From Pseudobdellovibrionaceae bacterium (GTDB lineage: Bacteria > Bdellovibrionota > Bdellovibrionia > Bdellovibrionales > Bdellovibrionaceae), in the NCBI GenBank assembly GCA_019637915.1, contig JAHBUV010000001.1:1396565-1460564 (forward strand): a DNA stretch of 64,000 nucleotides. The letters are read 5' to 3'. The translations under genes and the position numbers were made by a program. Below, piece by piece: positions 16,550 to 25,619 of this stretch. The notes beneath the pieces are model-generated. The model was not told the origin of the DNA and ran no database searches. It saw only the letters and a program-made list of their open reading frames with translations. The stretch's first letter is position 1, and each line of letters opens with the position of its first letter.

Positions 16550-17539
16550 ATGGCGCAGTTTCAAAAAGACATTCGTAAAATCGGAATTTTCACCAGTGGT
16601 GGCGACGCTCCGGGCATGAACGCGGCCATTCGCGCCGTTGTCCGCATCGCGACCTCGAGGAATCTCGAGACGGTGGGCATCCTCTCCGGCTACATCGGTT
16701 TGATCGAAGGCCTTTTCCGCCCCCTGCAGACGCGGGACATGGGCAACATCATCCAGCGCGGCGGCACCATTTTGAAAACCGGGCGCAGCGCGGATTTCCT
16801 GAAAGCGGACGTGCGCCAGCAGGCCGTGGAGAACCTGAAGCGCGCCGGCATCGACGCCCTGGTCTGCATCGGCGGCGACGGCTCGTTCCGTGGGGCGCAC
16901 ACCCTGTGGACGGAGCACCAGGTCCCGGTGGTCGGCATTCCGGGCACCATCGACAACGACATTTTCGGCACGGACCGCACCATCGGTTTCGACACCGCTG
17001 TGAACACCGCCCTGGGCGCCATCGACAAGATCCGCGACACGGCGGACAGCCACGACCGCGTTTTCATCGTGGAAGTCATGGGCCGCAATTCGGGCTTCAT
17101 CGCCTCCTGGGTGGGTCTGGCGGGCGGCGCGGAAGAGATTTTCACGCCCGACGCCAACACCACGGTGGACAAAGCCGTGGATCGCATCCGGGAAGCGCAG
17201 AAGCGCGGTAAAAAAAGCTCCATCATCATCGCGGCGGAGGGGCAAAAACCCGGCCGCGCCTATGACCTCGCTGACGCTATTCGCAAAAAAACCGGTCTCG
17301 ATGCCAAGGTCTGCATCCTCGGCCACCAGCAACGGGGCGGTTCGCCCACCGCCAATGACCGCATCCTGGCCAGTCGCATGGGGGCCGCCGCCGTCGATGC
17401 CCTGCTGAAAGGCCACTGCGACGTCATGGTGGGCACGGATCGCGACCAGCTCACCCTGGTGTCCCTGGAGCAGGCCACCTCGCAGGAGAAAAAAACCCCC
17501 TTGGACTACATCCAACTGGCAAATTGGCTGGCAACCTGA
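16550..17539 (+). CDS. pfkA: 6-phosphofructokinase
   Basis: The 329-residue glycolytic kinase phosphorylates fructose 6-phosphate. The nucleotide-binding TSGGDAPGMNAAIR start, GGDGSFRGA, the catalytic PGTIDND and the C-terminal LGHQQRGGSPTANDR are all present. GGDGS at the position that separates ATP- from PPi-dependent enzymes supports ATP use. The length is close to the E. coli enzyme. The ATG lies 15 nt beyond the HU terminator U tract and the ribosome binding site is weak (GGGATAAG), so expression probably relies on readthrough or on a promoter I cannot see. Confidence 0.95.
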   Translation: MAQFQKDIRKIGIFTSGGDAPGMNAAIRAVVRIATSRNLETVGILSGYIGLIEGLFRPLQTRDMGNIIQRGGTILKTGRSADFLKADVRQQAVENLKRAGIDALVCIGGDGSFRGAHTLWTEHQVPVVGIPGTIDNDIFGTDRTIGFDTAVNTALGAIDKIRDTADSHDRVFIVEVMGRNSGFIASWVGLAGGAEEIFTPDANTTVDKAVDRIREAQKRGKKSSIIIAAEGQKPGRAYDLADAIRKKTGLDAKVCILGHQQRGGSPTANDRILASRMGAAAVDALLKGHCDVMVGTDRDQLTLVSLEQATSQEKKTPLDYIQLANWLAT

Positions 17540-17547
17540 ATCACGCA

Positions 17548-17576
17548 TTGACCCCCTTTGCCGCTTTTGCTTTAGT
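17548..17576 (+). promoter_or_regulatory. Sigma-70-like promoter for the liv operon
   Basis: TTGACC and TTTAGT are separated by 17 nt in the 114-nt gap before livK. The same TTGACC -35 box with a 17-nt spacer occurs before the HU gene. Confidence 0.42.
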
Positions 17577-17653
17577 GGCTTGGTTATCTTAAGCCTTGAA
17601 TTCATTTCGGTTTCCGAAAACACCATCGGTGACCGCCAGGGGAGAACACAGCG

Positions 17654-18781
17654 ATGAAAAAACAGATTTTGGCTGCCTTGCTTTCGGGCCTTTTCGTGGT
17701 GGGTTGCACCAAATCCGGCGATGAAATCCGTGTCGGCGAGTTCGGCTCCCTGACCGGCAACGAAGCCACCTTCGGCATCTCGACCAACAAGGGCATCCGC
17801 ATGGCCATCGACGAGGTGAACGAAAAAGGCGGCATCAAGGGCAAAAAAATCAAGCTCATCACCCTCGACGACCAGGGCAAGGACACCGAAGCCGTGCAGG
17901 TCGTGACCCGTCTGATCACCCAGGAAAAAGTCGTCGCCGTCCTCGGCGAGGTCGCCTCGAGCCGCACCAAGGCCGCGGCGCCGATCGCGCAGGAATACAA
18001 GATCCCGTTGATCACGCCCTCCTCCACCAACCCGGAAGTCACCAAGATCGGCGACCATGTCTTCCGCGTCTGCTTCATCGATCCCTTCCAAGGTTACGTC
18101 ATGGCGAAATTCGCCTCGGAGAACCTGAAGCTGAAAAAGGTCGCCATCCTGCGCGACGTGAAGAACGACTACTCCGTGGGTCTGGCCGACGTCTTCGCCG
18201 CCGACTTCAAAAAGATGGGTGGCGAGATCACCTCCGACATCAGCTACCAGGCCGGTGACGTCGACTTCAAAGCCCAGCTCACGCAGATCCGCTCGAAAAA
18301 CCCCGACGCCATTTACGTGCCCGGCTACTACACGGAAGTGGGACTCATCGCCAAACAGGCCCGCGACCTCGGCATCAAGGCTCCCCTCATGGGCGGCGAC
18401 GGCTGGGACTCCAGCAAGCTCTCCGAGATCGGCAAAGACGCCATCAACGGCAGCTACTTCTCCAACCACTACACCAGCGAATCCACCGATCCCGTGGTCC
18501 AGGATTTCATCAAGCGCTTCAAGGACAAATACGGCGAAACCCCGGACGGTCTCGCGGCCATGGGTTACGACGCCGCCAAAGTGCTGATCACCGCCATGGA
18601 GCGCGCTCCGGACCTCAACCCGAAAAGCATCCGCGACGAGATCGCCAAAACCAAGGACTTCGTCGGCGTCACCGGGAAAATCACCCTCAATGAAAATCGT
18701 GATGCCGTGAAGTCCGCCGTGATCGTGCAGGTCCAGGGCGCGACCAACAAATACGTGACCACGATCAACCCGACACCTTAG
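17654..18781 (+). CDS. livK: Branched-chain amino acid ABC importer, substrate-binding lipoprotein
   Basis: The 375-residue protein has a lipobox VVGC (Cys18) and a type I periplasmic binding fold of the Leu/Ile/Val-binding family: IRVGEFGSLTG opening, GIRMAIDEVN, and AVLGEVASS. It captures the amino acid and delivers it to LivHM. It heads a five-gene operon with livHMGF. The lipid anchor, instead of a free periplasmic form, is worth noting for a diderm, though it occurs elsewhere. The exact substrate could be another amino acid or an amide. Confidence 0.93.
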   Translation: MKKQILAALLSGLFVVGCTKSGDEIRVGEFGSLTGNEATFGISTNKGIRMAIDEVNEKGGIKGKKIKLITLDDQGKDTEAVQVVTRLITQEKVVAVLGEVASSRTKAAAPIAQEYKIPLITPSSTNPEVTKIGDHVFRVCFIDPFQGYVMAKFASENLKLKKVAILRDVKNDYSVGLADVFAADFKKMGGEITSDISYQAGDVDFKAQLTQIRSKNPDAIYVPGYYTEVGLIAKQARDLGIKAPLMGGDGWDSSKLSEIGKDAINGSYFSNHYTSESTDPVVQDFIKRFKDKYGETPDGLAAMGYDAAKVLITAMERAPDLNPKSIRDEIAKTKDFVGVTGKITLNENRDAVKSAVIVQVQGATNKYVTTINPTP

Positions 18782-18790
18782 AGTCGAACC

Positions 18791-19693
18791 ATGCAGGATT
18801 TCCTCCAACACGTCATCAACGGCCTCAGTCTGGGCAGCATCTACGCGCTGATCGCCCTGGGTTACACCATGGTGTACGGCATTCTGCAGATGATCAATTT
18901 CGCCCATTCGGACGTTTACATGGTGGGGGCTTTCGCCTCCTACTACGCGGCCAAGTGGCTCGGCATCGAGAACCAGCCGGGCCTCATGACCCTGGCCACC
19001 CTGCTGGTCGTGTCCATGCTGGTCTGCTCCCTTCTCGGCCTGACCATTGAGCGTTTGGCCTACCGTCCGTTGCGCAAAGCCCCCAAGCTGAACATCCTCA
19101 TCACCGCCATCGGCGTGAGTCTGTTCCTCGAGTACACCGGTCAGATCGTCTTCGGCGCGGACCCCAAGGTCTTTCCCGAGGTGGTCAATGACATGGTGCT
19201 GGCGGACTTCGGGCGCCTGCAGCTGAAAAGCTCCGACATCACCGTGCTGATCGTCTCGCTGATTTCCATGGTGGCTTTGCAGTTCCTCATTCACCGCACC
19301 AAAGTCGGCCGCGCCATGCGCGCCGTCAGCCAGAACGCCGCGGTGGCCGCCATGCTCGGCGTGAACACCGACCGCATCATCGCCTTCACCTTCGTGGTGG
19401 GTTCGTCCCTCGCCGGCGTCGGCAGCGTGCTCGTCGGCATGAAGTACCCGAAGATCGAACCCCTGATGGGCATGATGATCGGGCTGAAGGCCTTCGTCGC
19501 CGCCGTCCTCGGCGGCATCGGCAACATCACCGGCGCCGTGCTGGGCGGACTGATCATGGGCTTGTCCGAAGAGATGGTCGTGGCCTACCTGTCCAGCACT
19601 TACCGCGACGCCCTCGCCTTCGGTTTGCTGATCCTGATTTTGCTTTTCCGTCCGGCGGGCCTCCTCGGCCGCTATCAGATGGAGAAGGTCTGA
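18791..19693 (+). CDS. livH: Branched-chain amino acid ABC importer, permease LivH
   Basis: The 300-residue integral membrane protein has the LivH opening (GLSLGSIYALIALGYTMVYG) with several further hydrophobic helices. The coupling region around VGRAMRAVSQN and AAMLGVN contacts the ATPases. It forms the transmembrane channel with LivM. It starts 9 nt after livK and its TGA overlaps the livM ATG by one base. Confidence 0.95.
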   Translation: MQDFLQHVINGLSLGSIYALIALGYTMVYGILQMINFAHSDVYMVGAFASYYAAKWLGIENQPGLMTLATLLVVSMLVCSLLGLTIERLAYRPLRKAPKLNILITAIGVSLFLEYTGQIVFGADPKVFPEVVNDMVLADFGRLQLKSSDITVLIVSLISMVALQFLIHRTKVGRAMRAVSQNAAVAAMLGVNTDRIIAFTFVVGSSLAGVGSVLVGMKYPKIEPLMGMMIGLKAFVAAVLGGIGNITGAVLGGLIMGLSEEMVVAYLSSTYRDALAFGLLILILLFRPAGLLGRYQMEKV

Positions 19694-20685
19694 TGCTCAA
19701 GTCCCTGAAGGCCCCCGTCCTGTCTTTCCTGGGTTTCATCCTGATCGGCGTCGTTCTGGAGTTCGGCTTTTCCGCCTTCATCCAGATCACCGCCCTCTTC
19801 GTGCTGGTGAACATCATCCTGGCCATGAGCCTCAACCTCGTGAACGGCACGACCGGACAGTTCTCCCTGGGGCATGCGGGGTTCATGGCGGTGGGCGCCT
19901 ACGTGTCCGCCTATTCGAGCCAGCACTGGGTGCCGCTGCCGGAGAGCCTGGGTTTTTTGAACTTCATCATCTACGCCGTTCTCGCCGGCCTTTTCGCGGC
20001 GTTCTTCGGTTTTTTGGTGGGCCAACCCTCCCTGCGCCTGAAGGGCGACTACCTCGCCATCGTCACCCTGGGATTCGGCGAGATCATCCGCGTCGCCCTC
20101 CTCAACATGGATTTCCTGGGCGGGGCTCGCGGCATTCACGCCATCCCGACTTTGCCGGAGGGCTGGGGACTCAGCCGTTTCATGTCGCAGTATTTGTTCG
20201 GCCTGTTCTGGACGGTGACCTGTTTCTTCGTTCTTTGGCGCATCATCCACAGCAGCCATGGCCGCGCTTTGCTGAGCGTGCGCGAGGACGAGATCGCCGC
20301 GGAAGCCATGGGCGTCAACACCACCTCCATGAAGGTGCGCGCCTTCGTGATCGCCGCTTTTTTCGCCGGCGTCGCCGGCGCCATGAGCGCCCACTACGTC
20401 CGCTACATCAGCCCGAGCTCCTTCGGGTTCCTGAAGTCCGTCGACGTCGTCATCATGGTGGTCCTCGGCGGCATGGGCAGCATGACGGGCGCGATCTTCG
20501 CCGCCATCCTGGTGACGCTCCTGCCGGAAGTGCTGCGCGGCCTGCAAGACCTCACCGGCGTCGACCTGCGCATGGTGATCTACTCGCTCGCCTTGATCCT
20601 GGTGATGATCCTGCGCCCGAAGGGACTCTTCGGCGAAATGGAACTGCCCGACCTGTGGAGGCGTTATGTCCGACGCTCTTCTTGA
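19693..20685 (+). CDS. livM: Branched-chain amino acid ABC importer, permease LivM
   Basis: The 330-residue multi-helix permease has the LivM signature NGTTGQFSLGHAGFMAVGAY and the coupling loop around GRALLSVREDEIAAEAMGVN. It pairs with LivH. The one-base overlap with livH (TGATG) and the 20-nt overlap with livG show tight translational coupling. The C-terminus is short and basic. Confidence 0.95.
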   Translation: MLKSLKAPVLSFLGFILIGVVLEFGFSAFIQITALFVLVNIILAMSLNLVNGTTGQFSLGHAGFMAVGAYVSAYSSQHWVPLPESLGFLNFIIYAVLAGLFAAFFGFLVGQPSLRLKGDYLAIVTLGFGEIIRVALLNMDFLGGARGIHAIPTLPEGWGLSRFMSQYLFGLFWTVTCFFVLWRIIHSSHGRALLSVREDEIAAEAMGVNTTSMKVRAFVIAAFFAGVAGAMSAHYVRYISPSSFGFLKSVDVVIMVVLGGMGSMTGAIFAAILVTLLPEVLRGLQDLTGVDLRMVIYSLALILVMILRPKGLFGEMELPDLWRRYVRRSS

Positions 20686-21439
20686 AGTCAGCGGCATCAC
20701 CATGCGTTTCGGCGGCCTGAAAGCCGTCGACAACTTGAGCTTCACCCTCAAAAAGGGACAGCTGGGCGGGCTGATCGGCCCGAACGGCGCCGGCAAAACG
20801 ACCGTTTTCAACATGCTGACCGGCGTTTACCGCCCCACTCACGGCGACGTGAAGCTCGGCGGGCGATCCATGGTGGGGCTGCGCCCTTACCAGATTTCCC
20901 ATCACGGTCTGACGCGGACCTTCCAGAACATCCGCCTGTTCAAGAATCTTTCCGTTTTGAACAACGTTCTGATCGCCACCCACCAGCACGCGCGGACCGG
21001 TCTGTGGGCCGCCGTGGCCCGCAACCAGGCTTTCCGCAAAGAAGACCGGGAAATGCGCGAACGGGCGCTCGACCTGCTGAAGATCTTCAAATTGGACGGC
21101 AAAGCGGACGAGCAGGCCGGCAGCCTTCCCTACGGGCAGCAACGTCAGCTTGAGATCGTGCGCGCCATGGCCACGCAACCGAAGGTCATCCTGCTCGATG
21201 AGCCCGCCGCCGGCATGAACCACAGCGAGACCCACTCCCTGATGGAGACCATCGCCCGCATCCGCCAGGACTTCCAACTGACGGTTCTGCTCATTGAGCA
21301 CGACATGAAGCTCGTCATGGGCATCTGCGAGAACATCGTCGTGCTCGATCACGGCGTGAAAATCGAAGAAGGCGCGCCCGAGCGCATCCGCAGCTCGCCC
21401 AAGGTCATCGAGGCCTACCTCGGCGTGGAGGAAGAATGA
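20666..21439 (+). CDS. livG: Branched-chain amino acid ABC importer, ATPase LivG
   Basis: The 257-residue ABC ATPase has Walker A GPNGAGKT, a signature region reading LPYGQQRQLEIVRA, Walker B VILLDEPAAGMN and the H-loop IEHDMK. The AAGMN after Walker B is typical of LivG. The start codon lies inside livM and the stop overlaps the livF start (ATGA). Confidence 0.96.
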   Translation: MSDALLEVSGITMRFGGLKAVDNLSFTLKKGQLGGLIGPNGAGKTTVFNMLTGVYRPTHGDVKLGGRSMVGLRPYQISHHGLTRTFQNIRLFKNLSVLNNVLIATHQHARTGLWAAVARNQAFRKEDREMRERALDLLKIFKLDGKADEQAGSLPYGQQRQLEIVRAMATQPKVILLDEPAAGMNHSETHSLMETIARIRQDFQLTVLLIEHDMKLVMGICENIVVLDHGVKIEEGAPERIRSSPKVIEAYLGVEEE

Positions 21440-22149
21440 GCGATGTTCTCCTGCAGGTCCGCGACCTGCACGTCAGTTACGGCTCGATCCACGCCATCAA
21501 AGGCATCAGCTTCGATGTCCGCCGCAACGAGATCGTGTCCCTGATCGGCGCCAACGGCGCCGGCAAAACCACCACGCTGCGGGCCATCTCGGGTTTGGCG
21601 GGCTTCAAAGGCTCCATCCGCCTGGACAACCACGATCTGTCGCAAATCCCCCCGGACAAGAGGGTCAAGCTCGGTTTGGCGCAATCCCCGGAAGGGCGCG
21701 GGGTTTTTCCCCAGATGTCCGTTCTGGAAAATCTCGAGATGGGCGCCTATTCGCGTTCGGATCGTGACGGCATCGAAAAAGACCTGCGGCGCTGCTATGA
21801 AATGTTCCCGCGCCTGAAGGAACGCCGTTCCCAGATGGCCGGCACCCTGAGCGGCGGCGAGCAGCAGATGCTCGCCATCTCCCGGGCCCTGATGTCGCGC
21901 CCGAAGCTGTTGCTGCTGGATGAACCCTCCCTGGGCCTGGCGCCTTTGATCGTGGCGCAGATCTTCGAGATCATCAAACAGGTGCACTCGGAGGGCATGA
22001 CCATCCTGCTGGTGGAACAAAACGCCCGCATGGCCCTGAAGGCCGCCGACCGCGCCTACGTGCTGGAGACCGGCAAGATCGTGCTCGACGGGCGCGGGCA
22101 GGACCTGCTCGACAACGACGAGGTCCGCCGCAGTTATCTGGGGATCTGA
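21436..22149 (+). CDS. livF: Branched-chain amino acid ABC importer, ATPase LivF
   Basis: The 237-residue ABC ATPase has Walker A GANGAGKT, signature LSGGEQQMLAISRAL, Walker B LLLLDEPSLGLAP and the H-loop-equivalent VEQNAR. The SLGLAP and VEQN pairing is characteristic of LivF. It is the last gene of the operon and is followed 16 nt later by a strong terminator. Confidence 0.96.
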   Translation: MSDVLLQVRDLHVSYGSIHAIKGISFDVRRNEIVSLIGANGAGKTTTLRAISGLAGFKGSIRLDNHDLSQIPPDKRVKLGLAQSPEGRGVFPQMSVLENLEMGAYSRSDRDGIEKDLRRCYEMFPRLKERRSQMAGTLSGGEQQMLAISRALMSRPKLLLLDEPSLGLAPLIVAQIFEIIKQVHSEGMTILLVEQNARMALKAADRAYVLETGKIVLDGRGQDLLDNDEVRRSYLGI

Positions 22150-22165
22150 AGTTTCCTTTCTTCCC

Positions 22166-22207
22166 GGAAAATAAAAAACCCTCCGCGCGGAGGGTTTTTT
22201 ATTTTCC
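22166..22207. terminator. Perfect 21-bp palindromic bidirectional terminator
   Basis: The two 21-nt arms (22166-22186 and 22187-22207) are perfect reverse complements with no spacer. They contain a GGGAGG-type core flanked by A and T runs on both sides, so it can work for livF on the plus strand and for the convergent small secreted protein gene on the minus strand. Confidence 0.92.
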
Positions 22208-22230
22208 ATGATCCGGAAAAAAGCGTCGAA

Positions 22231-22536
22231 TCAGTTTCCGCCGCTTCTGGCGCCGCAGCGGTAGCCGGCGAAGCAGTTCAACTGGTCACGGGTCGGAACG
22301 AACATCGGGTACGAGCTGGCGCCCGTGGCGCGATCCGGGCAACCGCCGACGTAGGCGATGTCATAGAGATCAACCGGGGCGCGGGTGGAACGCGAGTAGA
22401 TCAGGGCCTGACCGTGTCTTTGCACGACGGCTTGGACCTGGGCGCAGGTGAATTGTTCCGAGTAACGAACGACCGGACGGGCTTCGGCGAAAGCGGCGGT
22501 GCCCAGAACCAGGGCGAAAATGGACAGCATTTTCAT
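22231..22536 (-). CDS. Small secreted cysteine-containing protein
   Basis: The 101-residue protein has a signal peptide with probable cleavage after AEA near residue 19. The mature part contains four cysteines (FTCAQV, GGCPD, NCFAGYRC). The pattern of an early FTCAQV, a central YVGGC and a late PTRDQLNC resembles small exported proteins that I associate with alphaproteobacteria; that link is from memory and unverified. Function is unknown. The ATG has a strong AGGAGG site, and a good promoter lies upstream. Confidence 0.75.
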   Translation of the reverse strand: MKMLSIFALVLGTAAFAEARPVVRYSEQFTCAQVQAVVQRHGQALIYSRSTRAPVDLYDIAYVGGCPDRATGASSYPMFVPTRDQLNCFAGYRCGARSGGN

Positions 22537-22572
22537 GGTTTCCTCCTGAAGGTAAGGGTTGCGATTACCCCC

Positions 22573-22601
22573 TTTAAACGGGAAAAAACCTGAACAGGCA
22601 A
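22573..22601 (-). promoter_or_regulatory. Sigma-70-like promoter for the small secreted protein
   Basis: On the minus strand TTGCCT (22596-22601) and TTTAAA (22573-22578) are 17 nt apart, about 36 nt before the start codon. Confidence 0.5.
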
Positions 22602-22654
22602 GGTAGGATTTCTAGATCAGAAAAAAACACGTTCCCCCTGCGCTGAAAACCCGG

Positions 22655-22689
22655 AAAAAAGGGGTTTCCCGCCACCTGGGGTGGACCCC
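22655..22689 (-). terminator. Probable terminator of the flagellar block, after flgE
   Basis: On the minus strand GGGGT pairs with ACCCC around an inner CCACC/GGTGG stem with a bulge, followed by six U residues (A run at 22655-22660 on the plus strand). It lies 51 nt past the flgE stop and before the next gene's promoter. Confidence 0.5.
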
Positions 22690-22739
22690 GCTCACCGGAG
22701 TGGCGGGGCCGAGGTCAGAGACTTTCAAAAATCACATCA

Positions 22740-24023
22740 TTATCTTTTCAATTGGATCACTTCGTTCAACAGCTCGTCGGTCGTCGTGATCGTCTTGGCG
22801 TTCGCCTGGAAGGAACGCTGGTTCTGGATCAGGTTCACGAACTCGGCCGCGAGGTCGACCGTGGAGCGCTCCAGGGACTTGGCGAAGAGCTTGCCGCGGC
22901 CGTTGTTGCCCGGGGCGCCCAAAGCGGGCGAACCGGAATCGCGGGACTCTTTCAGACGGTTGTTACCGACTTTGAACATGGCTTCCGGGTTCTCGAACTT
23001 CGCCAGGGAGATCTGGGCGAGATCCGCGGACTGGCCGTTCGAGTAAACGGCGGTCAGGATCCCCTCGTCGTTGAAGGACAGGCCCGTGATCGTTCCGGCG
23101 GCGGCGCCGTCCTGGCCCCAGGTGATGAGGTCGGATTGGCGGCCGTACTGTTTCGAACCGTCGATGCCTTTTCCGCCGTCGTCGATGGCGTCACCGAAGT
23201 TCATTTTGATTTTCTGGTTCTGCAAAGCGCCGCCCGCGAAGTTGAAGTCGGAATCATCGAGGCTCTGGGACTTCAATTTCCCGTCCACGGTGAACTCGAG
23301 GGTTCCTTTGCAGACTTGCGACATCGTTCCGGCTTCGCCGCCGGTGACTTCCTTGCCGTCGACCAGGCCGCGGTATTCCCACTTGCGGTCGGCGGTCTTG
23401 TTGAAGAAGTACGTGCACAGGTGCTTGTTCCCTTGCGAGTCGTAGATCTCGACGCCCGTCGAATAGTGCGAGGTCGCGTACGGATCCTTGGGATCGAATT
23501 TCTTGGTGGCCTCGACGCGGGAATCGAGGTTCAGATCCATTTTCAGTTCGGTCGTGGCTTTGGCCGGGATGAGGGCGCGGGGGAAGCGGATGTCGCCCGT
23601 CTTGTTGATCAAGCGGTTCTTCTCATCCGTCTGGAAACCCTGCACGCGCTGGTTGTCGTTGGTGACGAGGTAACCTTCGCGGTCGAAGTGGAAGGAACCG
23701 TCACGGGTGTAGGATTCGCCGTCGCTGCCTTTGACTTTGAAGTAACCGTCGCCGGAGATGGCCAAGTCGGTGACCTTTTCCGTGGAGTCGACGTTCCCCT
23801 GGGTCAGGATGGGGTTCACGGCGCCGATTTTCACGCCGCGGCCGATCTGGTTGCCGCCGAGGATGCCCTTCAGGTTCTTGGAAATGATGTCCTGGAATTC
23901 GGCCCGCGAGGCCTTGAAACCCGTGGTGTTGGCGTTGGCGATGTTGTCAGCCACCACACCCAGCGCTTCACCTTGCGCGGACAAACCGGAAACACCGGTG
24001 AAAAGCGACGAAAGAATACCCAT
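22740..24023 (-). CDS. flgE: Flagellar hook protein FlgE
   Basis: The 427-residue hook subunit has the axial-protein N-terminus with GVSGLSAQGEALGVVADNIANANTTGFK and the matching C-terminal helix EFVNLIQNQRSFQANAKTI. The central part is the variable hook domain. It is exported by the flagellar type III system and polymerises on the rod. A GGAGG site precedes the ATG. It is the last gene of the leftward flagellar block, 135 nt after the preceding gene; I see no clear promoter in that gap. Confidence 0.96.
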   Translation of the reverse strand: MGILSSLFTGVSGLSAQGEALGVVADNIANANTTGFKASRAEFQDIISKNLKGILGGNQIGRGVKIGAVNPILTQGNVDSTEKVTDLAISGDGYFKVKGSDGESYTRDGSFHFDREGYLVTNDNQRVQGFQTDEKNRLINKTGDIRFPRALIPAKATTELKMDLNLDSRVEATKKFDPKDPYATSHYSTGVEIYDSQGNKHLCTYFFNKTADRKWEYRGLVDGKEVTGGEAGTMSQVCKGTLEFTVDGKLKSQSLDDSDFNFAGGALQNQKIKMNFGDAIDDGGKGIDGSKQYGRQSDLITWGQDGAAAGTITGLSFNDEGILTAVYSNGQSADLAQISLAKFENPEAMFKVGNNRLKESRDSGSPALGAPGNNGRGKLFAKSLERSTVDLAAEFVNLIQNQRSFQANAKTITTTDELLNEVIQLKR

Positions 24024-24158
24024 ATGACCTCCATGTCATCGACCGGCCTCAATCAATCAGCCGATCATTTGGAGGGCCCCCTTGTGAGGACCGGCCCTTG
24101 TTTTTGTTCACCCCTCGCTCACGACCTCATGTCGCTCGCGAAAATTCATTTTCTCCCG

Positions 24159-24599
24159 TTACATGACGATCGTCGAATCGATGTTGGTGAAAACGTTCTC
24201 TTTCAGAGCGTTTTTATCCATCACCGTGACCACCGTGTTGTTCTTCACGCTGACGATCAGGGCGGATTCGTTCATCAGAATGAGCGAGTCCTTGCTGCCT
24301 TTCGCCGCGGCCCTCGACACCGCGTCACCCAGACGCTGCAGATCCTCGGGCTTGAACGAAATCCCCCGCGTCTGCATGCGCTCGATGGCATGGTTCGAGA
24401 ACTTGATCCCTCCGGCCGCTTTCGCCATCCCGTTCTGGGGAACGGCGATCGGAGCCGTGGACCCCGCCGGACCGGAAACCTGGTTCAGGGTTTCGCGGAA
24501 CGACGGACCGATGCCGGCCGGCGCCTTCGGCGGCGCGCCGGGCGTCTGGGGCATCAGGTTTTCAAGTCCGTTGATCTTCTTCAAATCCATTTTTTTCAC
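24159..24599 (-). CDS. TIGR02530-type flagellar operon protein
   Basis: The 146-residue protein matches the small flagellar operon family known from Bacillus and spirochaetes: FSNHAIERMQTRGI, then LGDAVSRAAAKGSKDSLILM and the C-terminal KENVFTNIDSTIVM. It lies between flgD and flgE, as in those groups. The role is not well defined; hook assembly is likely from position. The start is GTG 24599, overlapping the flgD stop as GTGA, or ATG 24590 three codons later. Confidence 0.88.
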   Translation of the reverse strand: MKKMDLKKINGLENLMPQTPGAPPKAPAGIGPSFRETLNQVSGPAGSTAPIAVPQNGMAKAAGGIKFSNHAIERMQTRGISFKPEDLQRLGDAVSRAAAKGSKDSLILMNESALIVSVKNNTVVTVMDKNALKENVFTNIDSTIVM

Positions 24600-25603
24600 C
24601 CGCCGGGTTGGGTTTCCTTTTGCAACCGCGACATCATCTCCCTCGAGAGGGAAACATTGTCCATCAGCTTGGGCTTCGCCTCTTCAACGGCGCCCTCGGA
24701 AGCTTTTCCGGCGTTTCCTTTCTCAGTTTGCGCGCTGTCATCCGCTTTTTTCAAGTCCTGCGCGGTGACGTCACGCACATTCTGGTCGTTTCTCATAAGA
24801 CTTGGGTCGACGATCTTCTTCACGTCGGACATTCGAACAGTCTGGTTCCCGACCAAAAGCACCGGACCTTCCGGCGTGTAATTCACGCCGCTGATCACGC
24901 CTTCGAAGTCGGACTTCACGTGGAACTTCTGTCCCGCGATGTCCTTGGCTTCGACGATGAACGTGTACTCGTCGGGGCGGGTCGAAAGATCCCTGTCGTC
25001 GTTCCCGTTCCAAGTGATTTTGTTTTGACCTTCCTTCAAGTTCTTCAGATCGTAAGTGCGGACGATGTCCCCGTCTGAATTGCGGACCTTCACCGTCACT
25101 TCCGAGGCCGCCTTCGGCAGGTTGAAACGGAAATCGTGCTCTTTGTCGCCCTTCGAGCGAACCAGCTTCGACGAGTCGCCGGAAACAGCCTTGCCCAGCA
25201 GGTTCAACGCCTGGAACTGCTCCGTCGGCTTCTGGCCGTTCTTCATTTCGTTCAACGTCTGATTGATGTTCTGCATCTGTTCCAGGGAGGAGAAATTCGC
25301 CAGCTGCGCCGACATCTCGTGGGGCTTCAGCGGATTCGTCGGATCCTGGTTCTTCATCTGCGCGATCATCAGCTTGAAAAAAGCGTCCTTGTCCAGTTTG
25401 TCGTTCCCGGAGGTGCGCATCTTTTTCGACGGATCGACCCAGTTGGGGTCGGCGATCTTGTTCAAAACCTCGCCGACGTTCTCCCCGCCGAGTTTATCCA
25501 TGTCATGGGCGCTCAGGTTCGACGGCATGTCGTTCGTGCTCACCGGTTTTTCCGATGTCTGCCCGAACGCCTTGGTTCCCAATTTCACGCCCATCGTTCC
25601 CAT
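24596..25603 (-). CDS. flgD: Flagellar hook-capping protein FlgD
   Basis: The 335-residue protein has the FlgD core: DAFFKLMIAQMKNQDPTNPLKPHEMSAQLANFSSLEQM, followed by the Tudor/Ig-like part with ITWNGNDDRD. It caps the growing hook. It is longer than the E. coli protein because of an N-terminal extension of about 60 residues and a charged C-terminal tail of about 70. A strong AAGGAGG site lies before ATG 25603. It overlaps the following gene by 4 nt and starts 16 nt after fliK. Confidence 0.94.
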   Translation of the reverse strand: MGTMGVKLGTKAFGQTSEKPVSTNDMPSNLSAHDMDKLGGENVGEVLNKIADPNWVDPSKKMRTSGNDKLDKDAFFKLMIAQMKNQDPTNPLKPHEMSAQLANFSSLEQMQNINQTLNEMKNGQKPTEQFQALNLLGKAVSGDSSKLVRSKGDKEHDFRFNLPKAASEVTVKVRNSDGDIVRTYDLKNLKEGQNKITWNGNDDRDLSTRPDEYTFIVEAKDIAGQKFHVKSDFEGVISGVNYTPEGPVLLVGNQTVRMSDVKKIVDPSLMRNDQNVRDVTAQDLKKADDSAQTEKGNAGKASEGAVEEAKPKLMDNVSLSREMMSRLQKETQPGG

Positions 25604-25619
25604 TCACGCCTCCTTGCGT

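Noticed and set aside
24024-24158. Possible sigma-28 promoter (GCCGAT core) in the gap before flgE
   Set aside because: The GCCGAT is on the strand opposite to flgE transcription and no matching -35 element is present.
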